From Mycolicibacterium nivoides (lineage in GTDB: Bacteria; Actinomycetota; Actinomycetes; Mycobacteriales; Mycobacteriaceae), in NCBI RefSeq assembly GCF_003855255.1, contig NZ_CP034072.1, positions 930,001 through 994,000 on the forward strand: a stretch of 64,000 nucleotides of DNA, written 5' to 3'. The notes under the pieces were generated by a model that saw only the letters and a list, made by a program, of their open reading frames with translations, was not told the origin of the DNA and searched no databases. Of this stretch, positions 22,057 to 31,352 are shown piece after piece (the first letter of the stretch is position 1; every line of letters begins with the position of its first letter). The position numbers and the translations under genes are program-made.

Positions 22057-22280
22057 CGCTGGTCAACCAACGCGCCGATGTCCCGGTGACCATCGACGAG
22101 TCCCTGTGTATCGAGGGCTGCACGTTGTGCGTGGACGTGTGTCCGCTTGATTCGCTGGCCATCAACCCCGACAACGGCAAGGCCTTCATGCACGTCGACG
22201 AGTGCTGGTACTGCGGGCCGTGCGCGGCCCGCTGTCCCACCGGCGCCGTCACCGTCAACATGCCCTATCTCATCCGTTAG
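22053..22280 (+). CDS. Small dicluster 4Fe-4S ferredoxin (AprB-like)
   Basis: The 75-residue protein has two tetracysteine motifs: C19-x3-C23-x2-C26-x3-C30-P and C51-x2-C54-x2-C57-x3-C61-P. The first, with three residues between the first two cysteines, resembles the beta subunit of adenylylsulfate reductase more than ordinary bacterial ferredoxins. It is the first structural gene behind the GntR regulator. It probably passes electrons to or from the flavoprotein encoded at 25357-28044; that partnership is inferred from the operon. Confidence 0.9.
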   Translation: MTLVNQRADVPVTIDESLCIEGCTLCVDVCPLDSLAINPDNGKAFMHVDECWYCGPCAARCPTGAVTVNMPYLIR

Positions 22281-22290
22281 AGGACCCGAA

Positions 22291-23721
22291 GTGAAAACAG
22301 CCCTGATCGCCCTCACCGCCGGTCTCACGCTCGCGACCGCCGGCTGCTCCCTGGACTCGGCGACGAAATCGGCCGACACGGTCGACGTCGTCGTCGGCTA
22401 CCAGTCCAAGACCATCAACACCGTCACCGCCGGCACCCTGCTGCGTGCCCAGGGGTACCTGGAACGCCGGCTGGCCGACATCACCACCCGCACCGGCACC
22501 AAGTACAACGTGACGTGGCAGGACTACGACACCGGCGCCCCGATCACCGCGCAGATGGTGGCCGAGAAGATCGACATCGGCTCGATGGGTGACTATCCGA
22601 TGCTCATCAACGGGTCCAAGACCCAGGCCAACGAACGCGCCAAGACCGAGATCGTCTCGGTCACCGGGTACAACCCGAAGGGTGCGCTGAACATGGTTGT
22701 GGTGGCGCCGGATTCGCCGGCCAAGTCGTTGACCGACCTGGCAGGCAAGAAGGTCTCGGCCAGTGTCGGATCGGCCGGCCACGGCATGCTGGTGCAAGCC
22801 CTCGGCAAGACCGGGATCGACGCCAAGACCGGTGTGGAGGTGCTCAACCAGCAGCCGCAGGTCGGTGCATCGTCGCTGGAATCCGGTCAGGTCCAGGCGC
22901 TTTCGCAGTTCGTCGCCTGGCCGGGTCTGTTGGTTCACCAGGGCAAGGCCAAGCTGCTCTACGACGGTGCCGAACTGAACTACCCGACCCTGCACGGTGT
23001 CGTGGTGCGCCGGGCGTATGCGGCCGATCACCCGGAGGTGCTCGACGCGTTCCTGCAGGCGCAACTCGACGCCACCGACTTCCTCAACGCCAAGCCGCTG
23101 GAGGCGGCCCGCCTGGTGGCCGAGGGCAGCGGGCTGCCACAGGAGGTCGTGTACCTGTACAACGGGCCGGGCGGCACCTCGTTCGACACCACCCTCAAGC
23201 CGTCGCTGGTCGATGCGCTCAAAGGTGATGTGCCCTACCTGAAGTCGATCGACAACTTCGCCGATCTCGACGTGGCCGGTTTCGTACAGGACGGACCGCT
23301 GCGGGCGGTGTACTCCGCACGCGGTCAGGACTACGACAAGGCATTGAACTCGAACGCCAACCCGTCGGCGTTGAGCGGCACCGACCCGGTGTGCCACACC
23401 GCCGTCGACAATCCCGCCACGGCCGGCGAACTGTGGCTCGACGGATCGGACACCACCACCGCGGCCGCGACGCCGGTCTGCCTGCTCAAGGCGATCCGGC
23501 AGGCAGAAGGCGAGGGCAAGAAGGTCCGCGCCGCCTACGTCTCCGACGCCGAGCTGGGCACCCGGTGGTTCGCCGACAAGGCGGTGTGGGTGCGCCTTCC
23601 CGCACCGGGTGCCGAGGGGTACCTGCCGTTCGGAACCCAGGCCGGTGCCGAGCGCTATACCGCCGCGCATCCCGGCGCGGCGATCGTCGACTATCGGCAA
23701 GCCCTGGCAGGTGCGGTGTGA
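22291..23721 (+). CDS. ABC transporter substrate-binding lipoprotein with a NosL-like C-terminal domain
   Basis: The 476-residue protein begins with a lipoprotein signal whose lipobox ends in TAGC, with the lipidated Cys at residue 19. Residues about 30-350 are a TauA/SsuA/NMT1-type periplasmic binding domain (YQSKTINTVTAGTLL, KIDIGSMGDYPMLI, DLAGKKVSASVGSAGHGM). Residues about 363-474 do not belong to that fold. They contain DPVCHTAVD (Cys 368), a second Cys at 397, then AAYVSDAELGTRWFADKAVWV and AERYTAAHPGAAIVDY, a pattern like the copper chaperone NosL. The NosL match is from pattern recognition. GTG 22291 is chosen over upstream in-frame starts inside the ferredoxin gene. Confidence 0.85.
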   Translation: MKTALIALTAGLTLATAGCSLDSATKSADTVDVVVGYQSKTINTVTAGTLLRAQGYLERRLADITTRTGTKYNVTWQDYDTGAPITAQMVAEKIDIGSMGDYPMLINGSKTQANERAKTEIVSVTGYNPKGALNMVVVAPDSPAKSLTDLAGKKVSASVGSAGHGMLVQALGKTGIDAKTGVEVLNQQPQVGASSLESGQVQALSQFVAWPGLLVHQGKAKLLYDGAELNYPTLHGVVVRRAYAADHPEVLDAFLQAQLDATDFLNAKPLEAARLVAEGSGLPQEVVYLYNGPGGTSFDTTLKPSLVDALKGDVPYLKSIDNFADLDVAGFVQDGPLRAVYSARGQDYDKALNSNANPSALSGTDPVCHTAVDNPATAGELWLDGSDTTTAAATPVCLLKAIRQAEGEGKKVRAAYVSDAELGTRWFADKAVWVRLPAPGAEGYLPFGTQAGAERYTAAHPGAAIVDYRQALAGAV

Positions 23722-24578
23722 CCACCACCGATACTCCGCCCGTCGCGGTCGGTGACCCTCCGGCCCCGCCGGAATCGCAGCATTCCCGGCGCGCGCCCTC
23801 GGTCTGGCCGCATCGCCTGGTGCGGCTGGCATCGGTGGTCGGCGCGGTCGTCCTCTGGCAGCTGCTGACCGCCAACGACGTGCGCCTGGGCCTGCGGTTC
23901 GACACCCTGCCAACCGTCACCGAAATCACTGCGGCCCTGGTGAACCGGCTGGGCACACCCGAATACTGGCTGGATCTCGGCCAGTCGCTGATCCGGATCC
24001 TCACCGGGTTCGGGATCGCCGCGGTGGTCGGCGTGATCACCGGAATTCTGCTCGGGCGCACCGCCTGGTTCGCCGACATCTTCGGTCCGCTCACCGAGTT
24101 GGCCCGGCCGATACCGGCGATCGCCATGGTGCCCGTGGCCATCCTGCTGTTCCCCAGCGATGAAGCGGGAATCGTGTTCATCACGTTCCTGGCCGCCTAC
24201 TTCCCGATCATGGTCAGCGTGCGGCACGCGGTGCGTGCCCTGCCGACCATCTGGGAGGACTCGGTACGCACTCTCGGTGGCGGTCGCCTCGACGTGCTGC
24301 GCCAGGTGGTGCTGCCGGGCATCCTGCCCGGACTGTTCGGCGGGCTCTCGGTCGGCATGGGGGTGGCCTGGATCTGTGTGATCTCGGCCGAGATGATCTC
24401 GGGCCGCCTCGGTGTGGGTTACCGCACCTGGCAGGCGTACACGGTGCTGAACTACCCCGACGTGTTCGTCGGCATCATCACGATCGGCGTGCTCGGTTTC
24501 GTGACTGCCGCGGCGGTCGAGTTGATCGGCCGCCGGGCCACCCGCTGGCTGCCGCGTGGTGAGGAGAGCACGCGATGA
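23718..24578 (+). CDS. ABC transporter permease (TauC/SsuC type)
   Basis: The 286-residue protein has about six membrane helices. The inner-loop EAA motif appears as EDSVRTLGGGRLDVLRQVVLPGILPGLFGGL, typical of nitrate/sulfonate/taurine importers. Other family segments are FGPLTELARPIPAIAMVPVAILLF and YRTWQAYTVLNYPDVFVGII. GTG at 23718 overlaps the TGA of the binding-protein gene. It forms the importer with the genes on either side. Confidence 0.92.
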   Translation: MTTTDTPPVAVGDPPAPPESQHSRRAPSVWPHRLVRLASVVGAVVLWQLLTANDVRLGLRFDTLPTVTEITAALVNRLGTPEYWLDLGQSLIRILTGFGIAAVVGVITGILLGRTAWFADIFGPLTELARPIPAIAMVPVAILLFPSDEAGIVFITFLAAYFPIMVSVRHAVRALPTIWEDSVRTLGGGRLDVLRQVVLPGILPGLFGGLSVGMGVAWICVISAEMISGRLGVGYRTWQAYTVLNYPDVFVGIITIGVLGFVTAAAVELIGRRATRWLPRGEESTR

Positions 24579-25360
24579 GCCCCACCGACACCGCCACGCG
24601 GACGGCCACCGGCATGAGACTGGAACTCGATCGAATCCGGTTGTCCTACACCGGTGCCCCGGTGATCGACGACCTGAGCCTCACCGTCGAGCCCGGCGAG
24701 ATCCTCGTGCTCACCGGTCCGTCGGGCTGCGGCAAGTCCACGGTGTTACGCGCGTTGACCGGACTGTTGCGGCCTGACGGAGGCCGGGTACTGGCCGACG
24801 GCGATCCGGTCACCACCACCTCACGGGACCGCGGCATGGTGTTCCAGGACAGCGCGCTGCTGCCGTGGCGCACGGTGCGGTCCAACATCGAACTGGCCCT
24901 GCAGCTCCGCGGCGAGCCGCGCAATGGACGCAGTGGCGAGTCCAAGGCGGCACGCCGGGACCGGGCCGACCGCTGGATCGCCGAGGTCGGCCTGACCGGG
25001 TTCGCCGACTTCCTGCCGAAGAACCTGTCCGGCGGTATGCGGCAGCGGGTTCAACTCGCACGCGGCCTGGCCGGCGCACCGCGCGCGGTCATGATGGACG
25101 AGCCGTTCGCGGCCCTGGACACCCAGACCCGGGCGGCCATGCAGCGGTTGCTGATCGACACCTGGCAGGCCCATCCGACGACGATCGTGTTCGTCACGCA
25201 CGACGTCGACGAGGCGCTCACGCTCGGTGACCGCGTCGCGGTGCTCGGTCGTGCCGGGCAGCCGTTGCGCGCCCTGATCGAGGTGGCCCAGCCCCGAACC
25301 GACCATCCCGAACGATCCGCGCTGCGCGCCGAGATCATTGCCGCCCTGGAGCAACCGTGA
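24575..25360 (+). CDS. ABC transporter ATP-binding protein (TauB/SsuB type)
   Basis: The 261-residue ATPase has Walker A GPSGCGKST at about residues 49-57, a Q-loop MVFQDSALLPW, the signature LSGGMRQRVQLARGLAGAPRAV, Walker B VMMDEPFAALD and H-loop FVTHDVDEAL. These are standard for nitrate/sulfonate/taurine importers. It starts within the end of the permease gene and ends overlapping the flavoprotein start (GTGA). Confidence 0.94.
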   Translation: MSPTDTATRTATGMRLELDRIRLSYTGAPVIDDLSLTVEPGEILVLTGPSGCGKSTVLRALTGLLRPDGGRVLADGDPVTTTSRDRGMVFQDSALLPWRTVRSNIELALQLRGEPRNGRSGESKAARRDRADRWIAEVGLTGFADFLPKNLSGGMRQRVQLARGLAGAPRAVMMDEPFAALDTQTRAAMQRLLIDTWQAHPTTIVFVTHDVDEALTLGDRVAVLGRAGQPLRALIEVAQPRTDHPERSALRAEIIAALEQP

Positions 25361-28044
25361 CCGAATTGACCGAGATTCCCGATGTCGATGACGCGATTCG
25401 CATCGACTGCGACGTACTGGTGATCGGCGGTGGCACCGCGGGCACCATGGCGGCGTTGACCGCCGCCGAGAACGGCGCCCAGGTTCTGCTGCTGGAGAAG
25501 GCCCACGTTCGGCATTCGGGTGCGCTGGCCATGGGTATGGACGGCGTCAACAACGCAGTCATCCCGGGAAAGGCCGAGCCCGAGGACTACGTCGCCGAGA
25601 TCACCCGGGCCAACGACGGAATCGTCAACCAGCGCACCGTCTATCAGACCGCGACCCGTGGATTCGCCATGGTGCAGCGGCTGGAACGGTACGGAGTCAA
25701 ATTCGAGAAGGACGAGCACGGTGAGTACGCCGTGCGGCGCGTGCACCGATCGGGCTCCTATGTGCTGCCGATGCCCGAGGGCAAGGACGTCAAGAAGGCG
25801 CTGTACCGGGTGCTGCGCCAGCGCTCGATGCGCGAGAAGATCCGCATCGAGAACCGGCTCATGCCAGTGCGTGTGCTCACCGAATCGGGCAGGGCCGTGG
25901 GTGCGGCGGCATTCAACACCCGCACAGGAGAATTCGTCACGGTGGCCGCCAAGGCCGTGATCCTGTCCACCGGGGCGTGCGGCCGCCTCGGGCTGCCCGC
26001 ATCGGGCTATCTGTACGGCACCTACGAGAACCCCACCAACGCCGGTGACGGATACGCCATGGCCTACCACGCCGGCGCCGAACTGTCGGGAATCGAGTGC
26101 TTCCAGGTCAATCCGCTGATCAAGGACTACAACGGGCCCGCATGTGCCTACGTGGCCAACCCCTTCGGCGGCTATCAGGTCAATGCGCTGGGGGAGCGGT
26201 TCGTCGACTCCGACTACTGGTCGGGTCAGATGATGGCCGAGGTCAAGGAGGAGATCGAATCTGCCCGCGGGCCGATCTACCTCAAAGTCAGCCATCTGCC
26301 CGATGAAACGCTGACCACGCTGGAGAACATTCTGCACACCACGGAGCGACCCACCCGCGGAACGTTCCACGCCAATCGCGGGCACGACTACCGCACCCAC
26401 GACATCGAGATGCATATCTCCGAGATCGGTTTGTGCTCAGGGCATTCCGCGTCCGGCGTGTGGGTCGACGAGCATGCCCGCACCACGGTGCCCGGGCTGT
26501 ACGCGGCCGGGGACCTGGCGTGTGTACCGCACAACTACATGATCGGGGCCTTCGTCTACGGCGATCTCGCCGGCGAGCACGCGGCCTCGACACTGTCGGA
26601 AGTGTCTGCGCCCGAGGGTCTTCCGTCCGATCAGGTGGCCCAGGCCCACGAGCTCATCTACCGCCCGCTTCGGCAACCGGACGGTCCGCCGCAGCCGCAG
26701 GTCGAGTTCAAGCTGCGGCGGTTCGTCAACGACTATGTGGCACCACCGAAGACCGCCACCAAATTGTCGATTGCAGTGCAGACCTTCGAGCGCATGACGA
26801 CCGAGGTCGAGGGTATCGGCGCGCGCACCCCCCACGAACTGATGCGCGCTGCCGAGGTGTCCTTCATTCGGGACTGCGCGGAGATGGCGGCCCGATCCTC
26901 GCTGACCCGGACGGAATCCCGCTGGGGTCTGTACCACGAGCGGGCCGACCTGCCGGAGCGCGACGACGCGCAGTGGCGCTACCACCTCAACCTCTACAAG
27001 GACGCCGACGGCGCCATGAAGTTCGTGAAGCGGCCGGTGGCACCGTACTTCGTCGCGGTGCCCGAGCTGGACCATCTGACTTCCCACGATCCGGTGACGG
27101 CCGTCGAGCAGCCCGATCTGCACGCCGGCCGGGCGCCCGCAGCCGAACGCTCCAGGGTCCGTCCCACCGGATCCGCGCAACCGCCGTCACCGCGTATCGC
27201 CGCGGTCCTGGCGTTGGAGGAGCCCTCGCTGGAGGATCTGAGTACCTACCTGACCGATCCGGATGCGGGCGTGCGCCGCACCGCGGTCGCCACCCTCGTC
27301 GAGCATCTGCCCGACGGGTACCAGCCCGCGCTGGTGTCCGCGCTGGCCGATGACGACGCCGAAGTACGGCGCGAAACTGCCGATTCGGTACGGGAACTCG
27401 TCGAGGTGCTGCCCGACCCGGGCGCCTTCGCCGACCGGCTGGAGTCCGCGGACCCGGTGGTCCGTGCGGTCACGGTGTACCTGCTGAGTTCCCGGCGCGT
27501 CGGCAATGGCCAGGCCTACCGGGTCGCGTCGACCGATGCCGATCACCGGGTACGGATCGAGGCGGTGCGGGCGCTGGTGTCGGTCGACGACCACACCGGG
27601 GTGGCGGCCGCCACCACCGACGAGAACCGGGAAGTGCGGATCGCCGCGGTGGGCGGACTCGCGACCCTGCGTGCCGGTGCCGATGCGGTGCGCGTGGCCC
27701 TGGACGACCCCGATCCGCTCGTCCGGGCGGCGGCCCTGGCCTCACTCGGCGCGGTCGGCTGCACCGACGAAGACGTGGTGAGCGTCGAGAAGGCGTTCAC
27801 CGAGTCGGCCTGGCAGATCCGCCAGGGCGCGGCCCGGGCGTTGGCCGGAGCGTTACCGGAGGTGGCGGTTCCCACCCTGTCTCGAGCGTTGGACGACCAG
27901 CATCTCGATGTCCGCAAGGCCGCGGTGCTGAGCCTGAGCCGGTGGGCGAGCTCGGAGTCGATCGCCCGGCAGGCCCTCACCGTGGCGCTGGACGACACCG
28001 ACGCCGACGTGCGCGCCTATGCGCGTCAGGCGCTGACTGGTTGA
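25357..28044 (+). CDS. AprA/fumarate-reductase-like flavoprotein fused to C-terminal HEAT repeats
   Basis: The protein has 895 residues. Residues 1 to about 600 are a flavoprotein of the succinate dehydrogenase/fumarate reductase/adenylylsulfate reductase alpha family: FAD-binding GGGTAG at 24-29, KAVILSTGACGRLG, NAGDGYAMAYHAGA, and GLYAAGDLACVPHNYMIGAFVYGDLAGE. From about residue 614 to the end come seven or so HEAT-like units, recognisable by recurring D-P/D-x-x-V-R-x-x-A motifs (DAGVRRTAV, DAEVRRETA, LDVRKAAV, DADVRAYAR). The natural partner is the dicluster ferredoxin at 22053. Gene order suggests the enzyme acts on the compound brought in by the ABC importer, or on sulfur released from it. 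The substrate remains unknown. Confidence 0.88.
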   Translation: MTELTEIPDVDDAIRIDCDVLVIGGGTAGTMAALTAAENGAQVLLLEKAHVRHSGALAMGMDGVNNAVIPGKAEPEDYVAEITRANDGIVNQRTVYQTATRGFAMVQRLERYGVKFEKDEHGEYAVRRVHRSGSYVLPMPEGKDVKKALYRVLRQRSMREKIRIENRLMPVRVLTESGRAVGAAAFNTRTGEFVTVAAKAVILSTGACGRLGLPASGYLYGTYENPTNAGDGYAMAYHAGAELSGIECFQVNPLIKDYNGPACAYVANPFGGYQVNALGERFVDSDYWSGQMMAEVKEEIESARGPIYLKVSHLPDETLTTLENILHTTERPTRGTFHANRGHDYRTHDIEMHISEIGLCSGHSASGVWVDEHARTTVPGLYAAGDLACVPHNYMIGAFVYGDLAGEHAASTLSEVSAPEGLPSDQVAQAHELIYRPLRQPDGPPQPQVEFKLRRFVNDYVAPPKTATKLSIAVQTFERMTTEVEGIGARTPHELMRAAEVSFIRDCAEMAARSSLTRTESRWGLYHERADLPERDDAQWRYHLNLYKDADGAMKFVKRPVAPYFVAVPELDHLTSHDPVTAVEQPDLHAGRAPAAERSRVRPTGSAQPPSPRIAAVLALEEPSLEDLSTYLTDPDAGVRRTAVATLVEHLPDGYQPALVSALADDDAEVRRETADSVRELVEVLPDPGAFADRLESADPVVRAVTVYLLSSRRVGNGQAYRVASTDADHRVRIEAVRALVSVDDHTGVAAATTDENREVRIAAVGGLATLRAGADAVRVALDDPDPLVRAAALASLGAVGCTDEDVVSVEKAFTESAWQIRQGAARALAGALPEVAVPTLSRALDDQHLDVRKAAVLSLSRWASSESIARQALTVALDDTDADVRAYARQALTG

Positions 28045-28108
28045 GCGGCACCTTGCCCGGACAGCAAGATCCGTGCCGTAGCGCGCCATCGCGCTGATAC
28101 TGGGCAGG

Positions 28109-28603
28109 GTGCACACAAGCCAGCAGCGCAGGCGGGACAACCCGCCGCCGCGCACCGCGAACAGCGAAGCCGAGGTCTTGCGGGGATTTCTCGATTACCT
28201 CCGCACGTCGATCGCCGCGAAGGTCGAGGACGCGCCTGAACCGATGGCGCGGACGTTTTCGGTGCCGTCGGGCACCACGCTGCTTGGCCTGCTGAATCAC
28301 CTGACCTACGTCGAACGGTGGATTTTTCTCGGGGACGACGTCTCCGACTGGCAGGCGACGTTCACTGTCGAACCGTCGGACAGCATTGCCGATGTGGTGG
28401 CCGGCTACCGGAATGCCGTCGAGCGCGCCAACGAGGTGCTCGACGCCTGCACCGATCTCGCGGCACCGCTACCGCGTTCGCGGCCGGGGCGGTCCGCGGC
28501 CAGCGTCCGCTGGTCCCTCACCCACATGATCGAAGAGACCGGCCGCCACGCAGGTCACGCCGACATTCTGCGTGAACTGATCGACGGCACGACGGGTCGG
28601 TGA
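28109..28603 (+). CDS. DinB/DUF664 family protein
   Basis: The 164-residue protein has the four-helix DinB/DUF664 layout. The helix with LLGLLNHLTYVERWIF supplies the first metal-site His, and WSLTHMIEETGRHAGHADILREL supplies the other two. In actinobacteria such proteins include mycothiol-dependent thiol transferases and maleylpyruvate isomerases. The specific activity is not known. The start is GTG at 28109, 64 bases after the flavoprotein stop, and it may or may not belong to that operon. Confidence 0.85.
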   Translation: MHTSQQRRRDNPPPRTANSEAEVLRGFLDYLRTSIAAKVEDAPEPMARTFSVPSGTTLLGLLNHLTYVERWIFLGDDVSDWQATFTVEPSDSIADVVAGYRNAVERANEVLDACTDLAAPLPRSRPGRSAASVRWSLTHMIEETGRHAGHADILRELIDGTTGR

Positions 28604-28690
28604 CCACGCTGAGCTCGACCCGGGTTTCTTACAGCATCGAAGTTCGTCGTTAACGCTGCTAACGACCGGGCCTGGGCCTAGTGTCGATGC

Positions 28691-31297
28691 GTGCGACTCG
28701 CCTGGCCGCTGACGGGGCGGTTGGAGGAGGCCCGGCTGATCGACGCCGCGCTGGCCTCCGCCGAACTGTCCGGGATCGTGATCTATGGAACTGCCGGGGT
28801 GGGCAAAAGCCGTATCGCCCGTGAAGCGCTCTCCACAGCGGGCAGCAACGGTCACGAAACCCGCTGGGCGGTGGGCACATCAGCTGCCCGGGCACTGCCG
28901 CTGGGGACGTTCGCACGATGGGTAGGAACCTCGGACGCCGACAGCGTGGCGCTGGTCGGCAGGGTGATCGACGGCCTGACCGCGGTATCGAACGGCCGGC
29001 CGGTGCTGGTGTGTGTCGATGACGCGCACCTGCTCGACGGGTTGTCGGGTTTCGTGTTGCAGCAGATCGTGCAGCGCGGCGCCGCCAAGCTCCTGCTGAC
29101 CGTGCGCACCGGTTCGCCGGTACCTGCCGAGGTGCTGACGGCGTGTGACCGTGGCCGGTTCGAGCGGTTGGACCTTCAGCCGCTGTCCCGGGACGAGTCG
29201 ACTCAGTTGCTGACCGCCGCGCTCGGCGGGCCGCTCGATCACGAAGCAGCGCAGCGGCTGTGGCGGCTGACCCGCGGCAACGTGCTCTATCTGCGCAATA
29301 TCGTCGAGCAGGAAGTCGCCCAGGGGCGGCTCGCCTGCCAGGAGGGCACCTGGCGGTGGACCGGGGATCCGGTGATGCCGCCCGGGCTGGTCGAACTGAT
29401 CGAGACGAGGATCGGCGCCCTACCGCCGGCGGTGAGCGAGGTCGTCGATGTCCTGGCGGTGGCCGAGCCGATCCAGCTGGACCGGCTGACCGCGATCACC
29501 GATGCCGATTCGGTGGCCGCTGCCGAGACACGCGGGTTGATCACGATCGATGCCACCGACCACGAGGTCCGCGTAGCTCACCCGCTCTACGCCGAGGTGC
29601 GACGCAACCGGGTGCCGGGTTCTCGCTTGCGCCGGTTGCGGGGGCTGGTGGCCACCGCGCTGGGTGACCGGGATGACCGTGACGCCATGAGGGTGGTGGT
29701 ACGACGGGCCACGCTGATGCTCGACTCGGACCTGCCGCTCGATCCCGAGTTGTTGACCCGGGCGGCACAGGGCGCGGTGTGGCTGTCCGATCTGGCCCTG
29801 GCCGACCGGTTGGCCCACGGGGCGATCGAGGCCGGCGCCGATGCAGAGGCGAAATTCATTCGCGCGCATGCCTTGTCGTGGCTCAGCCGAGGTGAGGAAT
29901 CGGATGCGGTGCTCGACGCCATCGAGCTCGGCGACCTCACCGACGACGGGCGGGCCCGGTTGGCCTTCCTGCGTGCGTCGAACATGTTGTGGTCGCTCGC
30001 CGATCCGGCAGGCGCCAAGCGGCACGTCGACGATGCTGCGGCGCACATCCCTACCGCTGCCCGTGCCTGCATTGACGCGTTCTACACGGTGTACTGGGCC
30101 GCGATGGGTGATCCGGAGCGGGCCAGGGCTGCGTCCAGCGGCCTGGATCTGGACGCTCTGCCCGCCATCGTGGGTGCGGTGACCGCGTGGGCCGTGGCCG
30201 CGTCGTGCGGCGATGCCGGCCGCGTCGACGAGGCCGTCACTGCCGCTCACGCCGGTTACCGCATCACGGACGGCTCCTTCGATGCCGCGCACACGCGGTT
30301 CGTCATCGCCGACGCGCACATCGGTGCGCTGCTGCTGGCCGGGAGGATCCGTGAGGCGCGCGAGGAAGCGGAGCAGTTGAGCCGGCACGCCGCGAACCTG
30401 CCCGGAGCGGCCCAGCTGTTCGGCGTCGCGCTGACAGGCCGTGCTGCCTCGGGGGCCGGCCAGCTCGGCCTCGTGGCCGAACTGCTGGATCCGGTGGTCG
30501 AGATGATGCGGGCCGCGGGGGAGACCAACGGGTTCGGCTACCGATTCCACCTGCCCCGGGCCACGGCACTGGCCATCCGGGGTCTGGCTGACGACAGCAC
30601 CCTGACTGAACTCGACGAACGCCGTCATGCCAGCTGGCGCTACCTCGCCTATGAACACACCCTGGTGCGGGCCTGGGTGGCTGCGACCCAGGGCGCGGTG
30701 TCGGAAGCCATTGCCATCGCACTCGATGCCGCCGATACCGCCGGAGCGCAGGGACAAATGGCGGGCGAGGCGTTGTGCCTGCAGACCGCGGCGCAATTCG
30801 GCGACGCTTCCCGCGCGGACCGGCTCGACGAGTTGACCGGGCTGGTCGAGGGGCCGCGAGTCGGTGCCGCCGCCGCCATGTGCCGCGCGCTTGCCCACGA
30901 CGACGGTGACGGGTTGGCAAAGGTATCAATCGAATTCGAGGAACTCGGGGACCTGGTGGCCGGGGCTGACGCCGCCGGACTCGCGGCGGTGGCGTACCGG
31001 CGCAGGGACATGCGTGGCTCGGCGATGGCGTCCGCGGCGCGGGCCAGGGCACTGGCCGACACCTGCGGCGGTATGGCCACTCCGGCGTTGCTCGCCGCCG
31101 CCGAGCGTCTGCCCTTGACCGACAGGGAGCGGGAGATCGCCATGCTGATCGGTGCGGGCCTGTCCAGCCGGGCGATTGCCGACCGGCTGCGGCTGTCGGT
31201 GCGCACCGTCGAGGGGCACATCTACCGCGCGATGGCGAAAACCGGAGTGTCCACCCGGGCTGAACTGATCGCGCTGCTACCCCGACGGCACCGCTGA
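28691..31297 (+). CDS. Large LuxR-family (LAL-type) transcriptional regulator with ATPase domain
   Basis: The 868-residue protein has a P-loop GTAGVGKS at 33-40, a VCVDDAHLLD Walker B near residue 105, a long helical middle resembling the TPR-like region of LAL/MalT regulators, and a C-terminal LuxR helix-turn-helix (LTDREREIAMLIGAGLSSRAIADRLRLSVRTVEGHI, about residues 805-845). LAL proteins bind DNA after ligand-driven ATP-dependent assembly. Target genes are not evident; the next gene downstream is a small protein on the same strand. GTG at 28691 is the likely start. Confidence 0.9.
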   Translation: MRLAWPLTGRLEEARLIDAALASAELSGIVIYGTAGVGKSRIAREALSTAGSNGHETRWAVGTSAARALPLGTFARWVGTSDADSVALVGRVIDGLTAVSNGRPVLVCVDDAHLLDGLSGFVLQQIVQRGAAKLLLTVRTGSPVPAEVLTACDRGRFERLDLQPLSRDESTQLLTAALGGPLDHEAAQRLWRLTRGNVLYLRNIVEQEVAQGRLACQEGTWRWTGDPVMPPGLVELIETRIGALPPAVSEVVDVLAVAEPIQLDRLTAITDADSVAAAETRGLITIDATDHEVRVAHPLYAEVRRNRVPGSRLRRLRGLVATALGDRDDRDAMRVVVRRATLMLDSDLPLDPELLTRAAQGAVWLSDLALADRLAHGAIEAGADAEAKFIRAHALSWLSRGEESDAVLDAIELGDLTDDGRARLAFLRASNMLWSLADPAGAKRHVDDAAAHIPTAARACIDAFYTVYWAAMGDPERARAASSGLDLDALPAIVGAVTAWAVAASCGDAGRVDEAVTAAHAGYRITDGSFDAAHTRFVIADAHIGALLLAGRIREAREEAEQLSRHAANLPGAAQLFGVALTGRAASGAGQLGLVAELLDPVVEMMRAAGETNGFGYRFHLPRATALAIRGLADDSTLTELDERRHASWRYLAYEHTLVRAWVAATQGAVSEAIAIALDAADTAGAQGQMAGEALCLQTAAQFGDASRADRLDELTGLVEGPRVGAAAAMCRALAHDDGDGLAKVSIEFEELGDLVAGADAAGLAAVAYRRRDMRGSAMASAARARALADTCGGMATPALLAAAERLPLTDREREIAMLIGAGLSSRAIADRLRLSVRTVEGHIYRAMAKTGVSTRAELIALLPRRHR

Positions 31298-31352
31298 TTC
31301 GAGTATTGGGTTACTCGCTTCGGATCGGCTGATCCGTCGCATCCTGGATCGC

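Noticed and set aside
31300..31317. Short hairpin (6-bp arms) after the LuxR regulator
   Set aside because: Too short to support a terminator or operator call.
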